From Pocillopora verrucosa (Eukaryota > Cnidaria > Anthozoa > Scleractinia > Pocilloporidae), in the NCBI RefSeq assembly GCF_036669915.1, contig NC_089319.1, positions 22,896,524 to 22,960,523 of the forward strand: a DNA stretch of 64,000 bases, in the 5' to 3' direction. Below are positions 21,993-36,200 of the stretch, piece by piece. Position 1 is the stretch's first letter. The number at the start of each line of letters is the position of its first letter. Position numbers and translations under genes: made by a program. The notes below the pieces were generated by a model that saw only the letters and a program-made list of their open reading frames with translations, had not been told where the DNA came from and made no database searches.

Positions 21993-22367
21993 TTTTATTG
22001 CGTCTTTAATTTTGTTGGCAACAATTAATATCAAAACGAGGCTGCGTAATACCTAACCCAGTCTGCAGTGTGAACGGTTCTTGAGCAACACATGTTTTAT
22101 AAAACCATGTTTAAAAAAACTACGTTTAATGAAACTTGTTTAAATTGGTGTGAACAGGGCATTAGATTGAAAACCTCCGCCAACACCCATGGACGATACA
22201 TGTGCCCGCGGACATTTGTTGATTTTATCAGCGCCCATGTAACACAACTTGAATATTCATGTATTTTTGATAAAGCTCCGATCGGCGTGTTGAGCTTTTA
22301 TTCTTGTCGGCTTTTGCTTTTATCTGCATAGATCGTGCGCTTTCGTTAGCTTCTCTACTGTAAGAAA

Positions 22368-25300
22368 ATGTTTTCAGTTCGTCTAAGAAATGCAGCTCCT
22401 TTCTTAAGCGCTGGTATTGCGGCTGGATCGGCAGTTTTGCTTGGATATCACGCTTGTTATGGCACAGGTAATGATACGAACTATGTTTTCGCTTTCACCG
22501 CTTATGTTTGTTTTGCGAGTATGAATGTTTTTTGCAGTAAACATAGTTAAACAGCTTAGTAAGACATAAATTGAGCGTTTTTGATCGAAAACAAACCAAA
22601 ATAGACGCACTGTAGCAAGCTTAAGTGACTGTAATTTGCATGTGCTTAAATAATCAAATCGTTCACGCGTTTTCTTTACCAGACAATTGTACACAAGCAA
22701 AAGCATTTTCTTAGCATGTCTGCTTTAGCTCATGCATGAAATTTCAAATTGTACGTTAAAAATAAAATTTTAATTTCGTTCCTTCAATCGTAGTATATGT
22801 ATTTTTACCTAATCGTGTGTGCCTTAATAAAGAAAGCGTAGCGTGACTCTTTTGACACTTAGCGCCGGAGTAAGGAACACCTTGTTCTGACAGTAGTCTA
22901 TGTCACGCAAACGGGCCGACTTCTTTCAGTTGTATATAACTTCAGTTTGTCATATAACTAACTCTTCTACATGACTTCATACGTTTTATGTCTTTCCACT
23001 ATTCGACGAACTGCCATTACCTAAATCTTTGATTAACTTTGTCTTTCATTTAACTGAACACGTGCTTGGATTATACTGAAGTGCAAATGGCAAAGTCGAA
23101 CTGCTTTCCAATATGAGCAACAACGAATTCTGTGTTTTCTGAACCACTGTGTTTCGCTAAGAGCGATTTCCTTAACAAGCGCACGACTGTATCCCTCAGT
23201 TTGGAATTGTATGGTGTTGTTTACAATTTTATAATATCAAATACTCAATTTTAATTACCATATTTCTTTACCTTTACCTGATAGATTGATTTTCTCAGTA
23301 GTGTCAATGATATTTTTTCCTTCTAATTCAAAAGCTGTCCATGCTCGAGATGAAAACGTTAAAAGTCTAAAGGACACCCATGTAGTTGTGGTGGGCGGTG
23401 GATATGGCGGAATTGCTGCCGCGAAAAAATTAAAGGATCAATGCAAAGTGACATTAATCGACGCCAGAGATGCCTTTCATCATAACATGGGTGCTCAGAG
23501 ATCTTCTGTGGAGGCAGGTAGGCTTTATTAATCATAGCTCAAATACAAATTACTAAGATGAAGGTAACTGCTGGTCTCTGAGGAGCTTCTTATTAAAACT
23601 CGAGCATGCATACGTCGAGCTATGCAATCTGGTTGGTTCTTCTTTATCCTTCGCCATCCACTCATCACATTATTTCATCATTGCCTCATTTCTTTTGGAG
23701 TTGTTTTTTGTGGTCTCCCCTAAAATGATGGAAGTGAAACAAATACGTCATATGGACAGGAGAACAGACTTCAGCTTCGTGGAGAGGACTAGTTTTTAAG
23801 TTGTATAAAATCGGAACAGAGACCAAAACGATGGAAGAGAAATTTAGGATTGAGTGAAGATTTAAAAGGCAATGAAAACAATTCCCTTGAAACATTTGAT
23901 TTTACTGTATCATAAAAACACTAATGTGGTATTTTACTATTTCCTTCCATAGGTTTTTCTTAAATATAATTACGTAATGCATTTAATTTTACAGCCGTAT
24001 AATGATGAGTGATTCCGTTTGCTAACAGTGAGATGGATTACTAGCCTCATGACTCAGTAAGGACAGATTATTTTTTAGACAGATCACGCGTATTTGTAAA
24101 ACATTGCTTCAACACAGGGTTTGCCAAAAAGTGTTTCATTCCCTACGGACCAACATTTGGCAAAAGCTTCAAGCAAGGGAAAGTCGTTGATATTGATCTA
24201 TCCATGAAGACGATAATGCTGGAAACTGGAGAGAAAATTGCTTATGATGACCTCGTACTTGCAACTGGCACTGGTGGCCCATTTCCTGCGAAAATTCCTT
24301 TGGATACAAACAAGGACAAAGCCATTCAGCGTTACGAGAAGTATACCAAGCTAGTAAGTGTTACCACGAGAGAATGAAGCTCAGAGGATGCGGAATGTCC
24401 GATTTAGGCCTTATTGCTATTTACTGCTTGTTTGAAAAGGGAGTCAAACATATAAGGATGAACAAGATTAGTGTGGATTGCAACTTTTGAACATTCACAG
24501 TTAAATCAAGATGTACAATACAGTCAGTCCTTACCTTCTAAGCTTCAATCCTCATATATTCTTTGCTGCTATTCAGGTAAAAGACGCCATGAAGATCGGG
24601 GTTGTAGGTGGGGGAGCTGTTGGAGTGGAAATAGCTGGAGACATCATGGAGGATTACAAAGACAAGGCCGATGTGTATCTCATACATCCCAGGGAAAATC
24701 TAGTCAATGATGAAGTTAACGAGACCTTTCAGTCCACGATCAAGGCAAAGCTTGAAAGTTTAGGGGTCACCATGTTTCTTGGTATGTCGCTGCTACATTT
24801 ATGCTATACAGTTTGTTTATGTTAACTCTCTCAGTCTTTTCCTACTCGATCTTACAGAGAATAAAAAATGAAAATAACAACACTCACAAAAACGTTGCAA
24901 GAATGTAGGGGACAGGGAACTTAGGCAGTGTGTGTCTACCCTTGTCTGTCTATGCCGTTCTGCCTCTCAGCCTCTGTCTAATGTCTTTCTGTTTGCCAGT
25001 CTGTCTATCTGTCCGCTCTTCTGTCTGCCTGCCTGCCTGTCTAACAACCTGTCAGTCAGTTAATCTATCTGTAAGGTCTGTTCGTCTGTCTGTCTATAAA
25101 GCTGGTTGGTGGCTGACTGGCTAGCTTAATGACAGCTTACCTGTCAACTCGTCTGCTTAATATTAATGAGTTGGATACTTCTTCTTGGTTCTAGCAAACA
25201 TGATTTATCTTTTGCCATGTAGGGGAGCGAGTGATGAATATGGACGAAGTAAAAGAAAAGGGATATCAAAACGTCATGCTAGTCACCGATAAAGGGAGGC

Positions 25301-26506
25301 AAATGAAAGTAGACCTGGTCATTCCTTGCACTGGTCTAAAAGTGAACACCGAAGCTTACAGGAAAAGTCTAGGTCAGTCTTATTTTATTGGCGAATATTG
25401 GTGAACTGAACGTCCGCAATTGACTTAAGAAGGAACTCATGTACATGTAGTGGAAGACCACGAGGTTAACCGGTCGTGATCAATATAACAGAACAGTATA
25501 CGTGATTCATTCGATCGTGTAGTCTGATTATCCGAGGACAGTTGTTGGTGACAGACTCTGACGTACGTTTCGGCGACTTAACAGGACTCTAGATGTTTCT
25601 ATGATGATTTGTGCTCAGGTTGTAAAAACGCCAGTTACTGTACTCCACTGCATTTAACTGGACAAAAACACCACATGACTAGATGAAGCTCTTGTAAATG
25701 GATACACACACTGGGGATTAAACGCAATAAATAAGTGAATAAGGCCAAAATACTTTGCCTTTGATTACAGGAGATAAAATGAATCGACTTGGTCGTCTAA
25801 ATGTCGATGACTTTCTCCAAGTGAAAGATGTTCCGGATGTGTACGCGATCGGGGACTGTAACGATGTTCCAGAGATCAAGCTGGCGTATGGAGCTGAGAC
25901 ACAAGGAAAGTACATTGCTGACAACCTAAAGCTCAAACATGAGGGGAAAGCGATGAAACCTTACAACGTTAACAGTAAGTATTCGGCATCAATGTGACGT
26001 AATCGTTCTGCGGGGGGATGAAAAATTTGGCAATGTTGACCTTTTTTAAATGGATTACAAAGTAATGGTCATAAAAAATTTGGATTGTACTTAAGCGAGG
26101 TGTAAAAACTTAAAGATTTACTGGGTCAATAGATTACTACCATTCTCTGTCATCATGCAAATACGCTGTTTACAGTTTTACAATTGATCGAGCCATATTC
26201 ATTGTCTAAGACACAGATGATAGTTTGAACAATAATGAAAAAAATTCATAAAAACACAAACCGGCCTGGTTTTTCCTTCTAGCTAGGTTGAAGGTCGAAC
26301 ATTTAGAAATTACTCAGAATGTCTATTATCCGTTCCTCACTCTAGAGAGTGTATTCATGGTGCTGTGCTGCGGACGATCAGGGGGTGCCGCCCAAGTGTG
26401 GAGGGGCTGGGTGTTTGGAGATTGGTTTGCGTCAAAGATCAAAGGTCAAAGCGTGTTCACTCCGATGCAATGGAAAAATATGGGGCAGAAAATGCCTGAA
26501 GATTAA
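22368..26506 (+). CDS. AIFM2: AIFM2/FSP1-type NAD(P)H:quinone oxidoreductase
   Basis: Seven exons: 22368-22467, 23335-23517, 24118-24353, 24577-24781, 25223-25372, 25771-25974, 26346-26506. All have GT/AG ends and matching phases, giving 412 residues. Exon 2 carries the FAD Rossmann motif VVVVGGGYGGIAAAKKL and the acidic end of beta-2 (LIDARDAFHHN). Exon 3 carries LVLATGTGGPFP. Exon 4 carries the NAD(P)H motif IGVVGGGAVGVEIAGDI, exon 5 LVIPCTGLKVN, and exon 6 the second FAD motif VYAIGDCNDVPE. The C-terminus (FTPMQWKNMGQ) matches the family. AIFM2/FSP1 reduces ubiquinone and vitamin K at membranes and suppresses lipid peroxidation. Instead of a Met-Gly myristoylation start, this protein begins MFSVRLRNAAPFLSAGIAAG with a hydrophobic stretch to about residue 28, so membrane targeting probably differs. 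Confidence 0.9.
24940..25110. repeat. (TCTG)n-rich simple repeat in AIFM2 intron 4
   Basis: Interrupted TGTC/TCTG/CTGC tetranucleotide tract with CTGCCTGCCTGCCTGTC as its purest part. It lies wholly between exons 4 and 5. Confidence 0.85.
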
Positions 26507-26686
26507 ATTTTCATTTTCGTTTGGCCATGGTTGAAACTCTTAATAGATATAGACTCTCATTTGATGACACGTCTTCTTGCAGTAATTATTCACTGCTAAG
26601 ATATTTTTCTGGTTGTGTTACACAGTCTCGTCAGTAAAAATAGAGGTTTTCACAAAAAGCACTTGTAGTTTTTTCTTATGTTACAA

Positions 26687-26692
26687 AATAAA
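26687..26692 (+). terminator. Polyadenylation signal AATAAA of the AIFM2-type gene
   Basis: Canonical hexamer 181 bases after the stop codon, the first one downstream of the last exon. Confidence 0.6.
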
Positions 26693-26699
26693 GTATGTA

Positions 26700-27229
26700 T
26701 GTGTTAGCCCAATTGTATCCACGATCATGAGTTGACAAATAGAGAGTTTAAACGCCTATGTATGGAGTACCTAATGGATTCTGAAAAGGAAAAGGAAACA
26801 CTTAAGGTATCGTGCAGTCAAGGGTAAATATTTAATAGTCTATACTCCACAATTCACCTCTCTGCCAAAGACCGCATTTGCTACAACTCTTTCCTGTAGG
26901 GGAAGAGGGTAACTTAACAGAGGAAGCCGCTGTAAAAGTTGTTTTCAGAACGAGCACGGACATTGAGAAAAAAACAACAACAATAACAAAACACAGGTTA
27001 ACACCCTTTTAGCTTTCCTTTAAGGGTGCAGGAGATGGAAGATAGAACTTTTATCCATGATCGATTTTTCAAACTAGAGGCACAAAGCTAGAAGCCAACA
27101 GATGAACGACGTAATGTATAAACAAATAGCTAGTCTATAATAATTATATTTTTGCCTCATAATATCCATTTTTCTCTAAACTTAGCATTATATTCTTTAT
27201 CTTATCTATCATAGGTGGATATTCTGTAA
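26700..27229. other. Convergent intergenic gap
   Basis: Lies between the 3' ends of the AIFM2-type gene and the giant minus-strand gene. No frame or repeat stands out; it must hold the 3' untranslated region of the minus-strand gene. Confidence 0.4.
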
Positions 27230-30200
27230 CTATAGACAAATCTTTGTTTGAGCACCAGGAGGCGTAGACGGAAGAGGTCGCACAATGGCTTGTTTGTCGA
27301 ATGACTTCTTTTTCATTTTATCTTTAGATTTGCTGTCTTTCTTTTTAGACTCTACCGAACTACTTGAACTGCTGCTACTGCTATCTTTGTTGGTCTTTTT
27401 CTTGTATTTCGGTTTGACTGCATGATGGGTGATACGTTTTTTGACAAGATCAAGCATATTTCTGCAAGAAATAACAATGAAAGAACATCTCAAAAGATTT
27501 CCTTTTAAGCCAGCTGGTGCATGCGCAAGACGTAAAGGAGGAGAGCAGAGCGAACACAACGTAGAGGGAAGAGTTTCATTCGTGAGAGAATTATCGTTAA
27601 CTAACTTACTGAAAAGTCTGATATATGTAGGGGGAACCCTCTGTAGTAAGCAGTAAACAAGAATAAAAGTGTGGAGTAAGTCACGCGTACATAGACGAAC
27701 CGGATGTACAAAAATTCAATAAATGGTCAATCTCGTATCTATTATCGAACTGCACAAAGTAGAATGCAAATAACGCTCGAATAGAGTACAACTATCCTGC
27801 GATATTGTACGGTTATTTCGACAGTTGGTTATTTGTACTGTAAAAAAACACTTGTTTAGCCAGTTGGCTGCGCGCGCTATGCTTTTCTATCCGCTTGGCT
27901 TTTCCCGCCTTATGAAGAACGAGCAGAAAGACTTAGCAGAAAAAAAAGCAGTTGGACAATAGAGAATTTATTACACGTTTTGGTGTGTAGTATCGCAACT
28001 CGTAAAAATACTCAGACAAAAAAAGTCTGTTAAGATATATATTTTTCAGTAAGAGAATCCAAAAACGTTTACGTTGGCAATAAAAATCATCAGAGATATT
28101 AATAGAGTTTTTTTACTCGGACGGTCGCGTCACAAAAATGCTGCGTCTTCTCGAAAACACAACCAGTGAGCTACATATAAAACAGCCGACTAAAATGGAA
28201 TCAAATCAGAGTTACTTACAAGGTGCTTCCTTGTTGTTTTGCAGTCGTCATTTTCTGTAAATAAATAATAATTAAAATCAGAGATAATAGTACCAAAAGG
28301 ATAACGAACAGCCTTTACTTTGTGAACGGAAAAGAACAGAGTAAGGACAATATTATTTTATTTGCAAAAAAACTGAATTGAACCCTTTCCAACAGTAAAT
28401 TACCTTTCTATTGTGGTTGCTCATTTTCACGAATTTCGTAAAAATAATAAATAACCAATTGGACATCACAAATCTTAAGCTTGTATGTCATCTCACCTTA
28501 AAAGCAGCTTTAGACGTTTCGCTTTTCATCTTTGAGTTTCACTCTAATTTAGCAAGTTAGGCTTTGTTTATTAGTGCTTGAAACTTAGAATGATATTAAC
28601 TGATTACATCAGACATTAAAATGCTAAAAATTAAGAAGATTGATTACTTTCTCCACTGATTAATCAGGGTTAGTCCGGCAACTGTTATAATGGCTAGATT
28701 ATGATAATACGCAATGGGGCGTAATGATAACTTCTTTCTCAACAGCATGTGACGACTCGTTAAAAGAGGCAATCAAAACTTATGGATTACAAAGAATACT
28801 ATGGTTAAGACATTAGGAAAGATAGAATGCGATGATAAACATCCGGTTAGAATTAATTAGTAAACTTCTGAACAACCAGTCTTCATCATAGGTCGTGAGT
28901 TTCCTGCTCTCCTTCGGAAGACGAAAATATGGTCACCAAATTCACCATTCAAATTATAAAAGTTTATTTGTATCCTCTTTGTTTTCTTAAAGTTAATCAT
29001 ACATATTATACAACTTATTTTAATCAATGTTATGAACAATAAAATATCTTTAGACATAGGAGTTTTTATATATAAACAGGCTTTTCGTCTGCAAATATTC
29101 ATTTCCTTCATCTTATTCACAAGAAGACTGGATGGCATATTAAGAAATTTACAGCTGTAATATTTACTATATCTTTGTCATTTTTTATCTTGAACAATAA
29201 GCTTACACTTACATCAACACGGACTTGCATTTAAATGTCAGCAATACTAAACATTCCCATGATGAGAAACATAACACAAACAAAAAACAGGGTACCCAAC
29301 CAATTCAAATGTAGCAAAATCAAAATAACCCCTATCAGTGCTGTTCGCTTATTGCATTTTGAGATCACATGAAATACTCAACAGGTTTTACCCTCCCTTT
29401 AAATACGAATAATTTTGAGAAGAAAAAAAAAACGAACCTCGAGTATCATCATGGATATCTAGAAGGGCACTAAAACTAATGAGGTCTATTATCCATGAAG
29501 CAAATACCTTACAAAATATATCTGATAAAACTTTACATGGTCGACTACAATCTTTCCATCCTACTAGTTGATTTGCAAGCGTTTCATAGAACACAGCAGA
29601 CTTGGACAAGAGATTATATGCTGCAGTTTAAAATATCTAAACCTGAAGTAGACCATACACTAGAAGGAAGTTTGATTTTTCCGTTTTTCTGTCGCCATGT
29701 CATGGCTATGGCAATTGAAACAGCTATACGGAAAATTTTTAAATAAGTTTGTTTGCGCTGTGAACTTCTCAACTCACTCTCACAACTGTCTGATTCTTTA
29801 AAAAGCAATTCAACGATACACCAAAGCAACTCCTTGTTGGAGCTGCAATGTGAGCATAGGCCTGTAAGATGGGAAAATGCGAGTACCTTCCTAGTTGGCC
29901 AGATTGATAGTAACTGCAGTGAATGAATGCTAAGTTCTTACGTTTGCTCTGGCCCGAGCTAAAGCGCGAGACACCAGCAGTTGCGCCTCCAGCTCAGCAC
30001 GTTCCCTTGCAGACACCTCCATTCGGGAGTTACGAATAGGATGAACTTCCTGCTGCGATGGAAATCGACGTTGCCCTCTGACTGGTTGAGCGTGAGGCTG
30101 TATCTTCTTTTGCGGTGTGGAATGTACAGGCTCCGAAGTAGGTGGTGGACCGGTTTCACGTGAGTCGTTGATTCTACTGTCTTCTTCGAAACGGTCGAGG

Positions 30201-33200
30201 TTCGATTTAGCTCTAGCTAGGATCATACGCGCACTGTCGAAGGAGCTGGGAGGTTCCTGTCTCCGTTCAGGATCAACCATGTAACGCGGAGACGTACCAA
30301 TGCTGGGTTGAGCTGCGTTGGCGACTGTAGGACGATTACCTGGCAAGTATCTGGAACCCTGCAAAACGTGGAAAATAATTATCACATAAGATAAGAAAGA
30401 CGGTAAATCCTGAGTTCTGTCTGAATAATCATCCAATATTTAACTTGAACACTATAGAAAGGGGGCTGAAACGTACCGGTAACAAAACCACATTGCGATT
30501 GGGCGGCGACGAGCGCAGTGGTGAAGGTGTATAACGAGGCATTGCAGGGTCTGTCCTTGCGGAAGTTGGCCTTCCTAATCCAACAGACCTGGAAGCTCCG
30601 GGTTGTTGTGAAGCGGACGTTGGACGGCCTCTAGACACTGCCGGCCTTGCCACATATCCATGCGCATACTGTGTAGGAATCAGTGGACGTGTTTGATTTT
30701 GACGAGGGTTCACAAGGCGTGTATGGGGAAGTGACGCAGGAGTTAAATTTGGTTCTGTGTAAATGTGTTCTTCGTCGTCGTAAAAGTTTGAGTCACCAAA
30801 GGCTTCCAGTGGTTCTGGTGGGCGAACGCTTGGGATGGTGTCTCCATTAACATGTATTTCTTGATCATACTGAGGAATATATGGATCCAAACCTAATCCA
30901 GACAAACAAAAGCCTTCACTTCTCTTGTTATGATTGATTTTGGGGACGGAGAGGGGGGGATTAGTCGTTGCCAACAGAGTATAAAGAAGGGGATATAGAA
31001 AACTGATCACCGATTAACTGCCAATGACAGGGGGAACGTATCATAAGGATGATTGAGAGCCTTATGGGGGATCATACAACCAAAATACTCCATTGAGTAT
31101 TTTGGTAACAAACTTGAGTGTTTTTGAGTTACAAGCTCGGATAAAATAGATATTACATTTAGAGTTGCAGATTACCCTTTAAACCAACATAAATGGTGCC
31201 ACAGTGACGTGTTTTCACTTTCAACTTCCTTCAGGTTTGATGCTTTTCTATTCTGTCCAGTATTCTAGATTTCTTTTAAATCGCGGGAGTGAACAAGCGA
31301 AAGAATGACAACCAATTTTCTGAAAATTACTGTTTAGTATGTGGTTACAGGCTCTTCTCATTGTTTAATTCTTATTCCCAACCCACCTTCCATATCCTCG
31401 TACTGAACCTCTTCCTCTGGATATTCGGGTTGTACAAGAGGAGTTGTCATCAGGGGCCAGACTGGGTACCCTGTTTCCAGCAGATAATGGACTCGATCTC
31501 TTTGCTGACGGCGGGGCGAAACCTGGCGAAAATGAACAGTTGAAAAGTAACGAATCATGACTTGAGCTTTGGAAATATATATTTTCCTTTGGTTTTCAAG
31601 CCACTTCTCTGATCAAACTCAATTTAAAAACGTAGCAATTATATTGGTAATCCTAATAAAATTGTACAAACTATATCAGTTTAATTAATGATTCAAATTT
31701 AATGTCCGGTTTCATCGTCAAGGAGGATTGTCCTTCACCACCTACCTGATGTGTCTGAGGCACTTCATACACCGGCGTGGGCGTGGACTCAGGTGCTTGT
31801 GGTTGCCATTCCTGTTGCATTTGAATAGATGAATAAAATAGTTTTTCAATAAAAATAATGGAGGCGAGAAGGAGACAAAATGACGGACAATTAAAGACTA
31901 TCCACCAATTTTTGAACAAGAAAAATGGAAAAGATAACTCAGTATTCGCAGTCGTTAAATAAATTGCTCCAAGTTGAGTGGCCTCTTTTATAAATCCGGT
32001 GGTTTCTTGAGGTCTCCTCGCCTTACGATTATAATGCTGTAAATTTAATTTTTTTTGTTATTGTTAAAAAAAGCAAATAAATGATAATGATGATGCTAAA
32101 TATATTTATCTTTTAACCTGAGTTAGCGCTTTTTGCTTTGAAAAAACTGGTTTCTCATTCTTGTTTTAGTTTGTTTGTTTTTTCGTTATTGCTACAAAAA
32201 TGGCTTGTTCGTTTTTCAAAATAGACACCTCTGAAAGAGGTGTCCTTATTCAAACAACGGAACACAGTAGCCATTTGTGTCCTAGAACCATCCAACGTAA
32301 CTTCTGTTGAAGGAAATATTAGAACAAAGAATGGTCACCACTGAATGACCACTGAAACCTGTAAAAAAGTATGTTTAGTTCGGGCGCAAGTTTACCTCAT
32401 TGTGCGGCCTGACAGACACGAGGCGAACACCAGGAGTTTCTCTGATTGTCCAAGCTGTTTCTCGTGCTGCCTCTCGAGCAGCTTGGCCAATCGCGAGAGG
32501 CGGCACCTAGTGATGAAACGATGATTGATGAGAAGACTAGCAATTACGATAAGCAAAGTTTTTGGTCTTGACGAAACGGTGGTCCAAGAAATCAGTATTA
32601 TTTAAAAGAGGAACAAAAGTTGAAATGTGATAATAACACCTAAGGAAATAGATCTAATGGCTTGACTTAAATCTGCAAGTTTAGGGATACCTTTGCTTTC
32701 CTTCTTTTCTCTTTTTCCTTCTGTTTCCTCTTTTTTTCTTCGGCTTTCTCGTCTTTCTTCTTTTCCTCTGAATCACTACTGCTGCTGCTGCTACTGCTCG
32801 TGCCCTTCGAGCTTGAGGTTCCAACTTTGTTTTTTCGCCAACGGTCTACACGAGATCTTCGCTTACGTCTGTGAAAATCAATTGTCATTGGGTACGTTTT
32901 AAGACTGAAAATTTACCGGTATCACTTTTCAGCCCACAGGTAAGGTCTGGTATCGAAGACCAATGAACGGAAGAGCGAATTAGCATGACTCTAAAACACG
33001 AAATAGGCATATACTATGTCTCTCTTTTGTTCGGGTAACAAAATAGAGTTCTACATAACGATAAACAACAGAACTATGACTTACTCTGCTGTAAGACTTC
33101 GAGGTGTTGTTGGACGGTCCTGTAAAAGAAGCGCATAACGTCGAGTAAGTCTGATCATGAGGCTTTGATGCCATACACAAACTTTTAGGAAAAGAATTTG

Positions 33201-36200
33201 TGGCAGCTTATAGCTTAGGACTCAATTTATGGGGACGCCTTCACCTTATCATTGATGACAGAGAGTTTGGCATATGTAAAATTCATAATTTATTATCCAC
33301 TATTTCTTTCAGTAAGTGACTGGTATTGCGTAACCAGCGCAAGAACAGCCCTCGCAAGGTAAATTTGGTGGAGCTTTGTGCAAGCTAAAATTTGTTTCAT
33401 TTTCGGGGCCGTCGCGTTTCCACTTTGTGGGGCATAAAGTCACAAGCATTTGCTGTCTACCAACTATCACTTAAAATATCATGAAAATAAATTTAAAGAT
33501 TCGAGACCTCTGAGTTTTCTTTATCCGGTTCCAGTCTTTCTTCTTTTTCCAGTCTCTTCAACTTTTTATCCTTTTCTCGTTCTTTTTCCCTCATGTCTTG
33601 ACGGAGTTTCTCTCGATGCAGCATTTTATTTCTCCATCTTTCTACGTTTGCCTAAATTGGTTATAAAATGGCAGATACAGCAATTACAACTTCTCGTCTA
33701 CATGAGTGGGCCTGAGAATCAGCATAAATAATTATGAGAGGGACGCTTTGACCTAGACTGTCGTTACTCCGTTAGAATCCGGCTTCAAGCCGCGGGTTGG
33801 TGATTGTGTGAAGTTGTAAGACCAGCCTCTATACCCTAAAGCATACGTCAATAACATTAAATTGTCAAGGAGGCCGACCGAATTACTCAGGGTAACCTTG
33901 AAAAGAGAAGTATACCATCCAGGGAGAGTAACCATAATCCTGTTGGCTTGATTTCGAGAAGACCCGGATAAACTTGTGTGCAGGGGTGTGCACATTTTTA
34001 TGACGTTCTTTCCTATAAAAGTTGGGCTCTTATATCAAGTTTAGACCTAGACTTACTTGGAAAATCCTGTTTCTTTGCAGGGAAATGTCTGGCTTGTTTT
34101 AAAATTCTTGAAAGTATTAAACATCTACCTTTGTTTACAGGTGACATGTAAAGTGTGTACAGGCCTTAGTTTTAACTATTTGCTTTGGTGTTTACCTTTA
34201 GCATTAGTGTATCTTCATCTTCATTAAGTTCAGCGTCGTTAGTACCAACTATTTTTTGAAGTTCAATCATTTGCATTCTATCCAACCACGCCTGTAGTAG
34301 ATAGATGCGTGAAAAATTCTATCGTTTTTATATAGTCATCTATTTTACATTCAAGGTGACACAATTAACTTAACAGTACATGCACTACAGAACTTTATTT
34401 AGTTTTCAGGCATCTGGATCCATTAATTTAATTTTCCTTGATAGAGGAGTGCGATTCAAAGACTGTCACTTCAATTTATCAACTTTAAAATATCATACGT
34501 TAATTCTATATGATCATTTTTAAAATCATTGGGTATGATATTTAAGTATTGCCGGAAAATTTGATTCAAATTACAAATAGTTGTAATTTAATACTTGATT
34601 TGGATGCCTAACTTCACCTGTTAGGGAGAGTAAACGTTGTAAAAAATTATATTATAAGCAACTTTTTAACTTTCATGAAATCAAATGGTAGCATTAAGAC
34701 ACTCACACTTTGTTTAAGTATTAGATCGTATAACTTAAGTGCATAATGCACGATTTTAAATGAGATGTACTGACATTTAAGTCTTAGCAGTGTTGTAACT
34801 GACTAATTGAATGGTGTTACACCTATCTCCTATAAACATCTACATAATTAAATGAATGAGGAGAGAATTGAAAACGACGGGGTAATTTGGGAATTTGCTT
34901 CGTTTCTTTTGTTTTGTTTTTTTCATCAGTTTGTTATTTAGTTATATAGTGCTATACCTGCGGTACTCCTGATTCATCAATGATTTTTTGCTTTTCTTTT
35001 TTTAGCTCTGTTAATTTCTCTGGATCAGAGGGATCCTTTCCAACCAAAGGTGTCTTCACGAGAGGAGGGAGTTGCGTGTAACGTAAAGACTTTTCTTGGC
35101 GACCATGACTGCCGTACAGAAGCTTCTCATCTCTGAATTGTGGAATGTTCTCTATCACTCCTGCTAATTGCTCCATCTACATAATGATAAATTAAAGAAA
35201 GATAACAGACTCTTCCTGGTTTTTGGACTCGAACCCAAGCCACTCGAGTGGGATGCGAGTGTGCTACGAGTCCTCCGCGTTATCTCTGCTCCCGTTCCTT
35301 GCATCAAAAAACTTTTGGGCAAAGACCACGGTAAAACAATTTTATGTCAATGCAGTAAGGATAAGTAAAGAACTTTGAGTGTACATTTACCTCTATTGTT
35401 TCGTGGGTATCTTTTGAACTCTTAACACGGTTTTCTCTTTTGACGCGTCCGTTTGACACTGTAACTTCCTTGGAGGTATCTTTTATCCTTTCCTGATTAG
35501 GTTTCGTTAGAGTAACATATGGAGAGTAATCCGTATCAGGAAGTTTGGGGCCTTTTATCGAATCTTCACTGCTGCTTGAACTGGATATGCTATTCAAAAC
35601 AGCGGAATGAAACAAGCTTAAACTCGATAGAAGAATAGTGAGATGGCTTTACTTACTTGACCTACAACCTTCGACAAAATGTTAAGGGTATCAGCGTAAA
35701 GAGACAGTACTAGACAAACGCATCCACCACAAAGCGACATTGTAATAAGAGAGGATGTGGAGGGGGTGGAGGGGGTGAAGGGGGTGTAATCTTGAAAAGA
35801 ATTGTATTTCGATATCCGATACATTTGTCGAAGATCGCAAGGTGACACAAATGGACAGGTGCTTTGTCGGCGCACTAAAATAAAGAAATTCATGAATGAC
35901 GACTTTTTCTTGTTCTATCAACTTGATAAATAAATACCAAAACGAAAGTCAAATAGAAACAAGAAAATAGATGGAAAGAAAAAAAGCCTGGCAGATACTC
36001 AGGATCAACCAGACAATAAACAAACAATAGTAGCGGGAACGCTTTTTTTTAACGGAACCAAAGTTTACGTTTCTTGAATGGAGGTGTACCATACATGTAG
36101 CTAAGGATGTCAAATTTCGTAACACAAATTTCTCAAAATTAAGATACTTTACGCACCTCGGTCTTTTCACCTTTGGAGCGCTGTAGAGATTTTTGGGAGG

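Larger units (their letters stand above)
17315..22161. mobile_element. PIF/Harbinger DNA transposon, inactive
   Basis: Flanked by the 3-base duplication TTA (17312-17314 and 22162-22164), as PIF/Harbinger elements prefer TWA targets. The terminal inverted repeats are TACCCCGTTCACACC on the left and the complement of GGTGTGAACAGGGCA on the right. They are extended inward by a second, imperfect set with GTTCACACC and CATGTTTAAA motifs (left to about 17405, right from about 22065). It carries the two genes expected of the superfamily, a Myb/SANT protein on plus and a HARBI1-type transposase on minus. Both carry nonsense codons, and a solo-LTR-like unit has split the transposase. Non-coding space between the genes (18470-20067) contains only a small foldback repeat. 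Confidence 0.9.

Noticed and set aside
24930..25124. Cys/Leu/Ser-rich open frame
   Set aside because: Translation of a TCTG simple repeat inside an AIFM2 intron.
28400..28432. An exon starting MSNHNRK with a good donor before the last exons of the giant gene
   Set aside because: No acceptor precedes it, and the chain from 29942 to 28254 is already in phase without it. It could be an alternative first exon, but nothing supports that.
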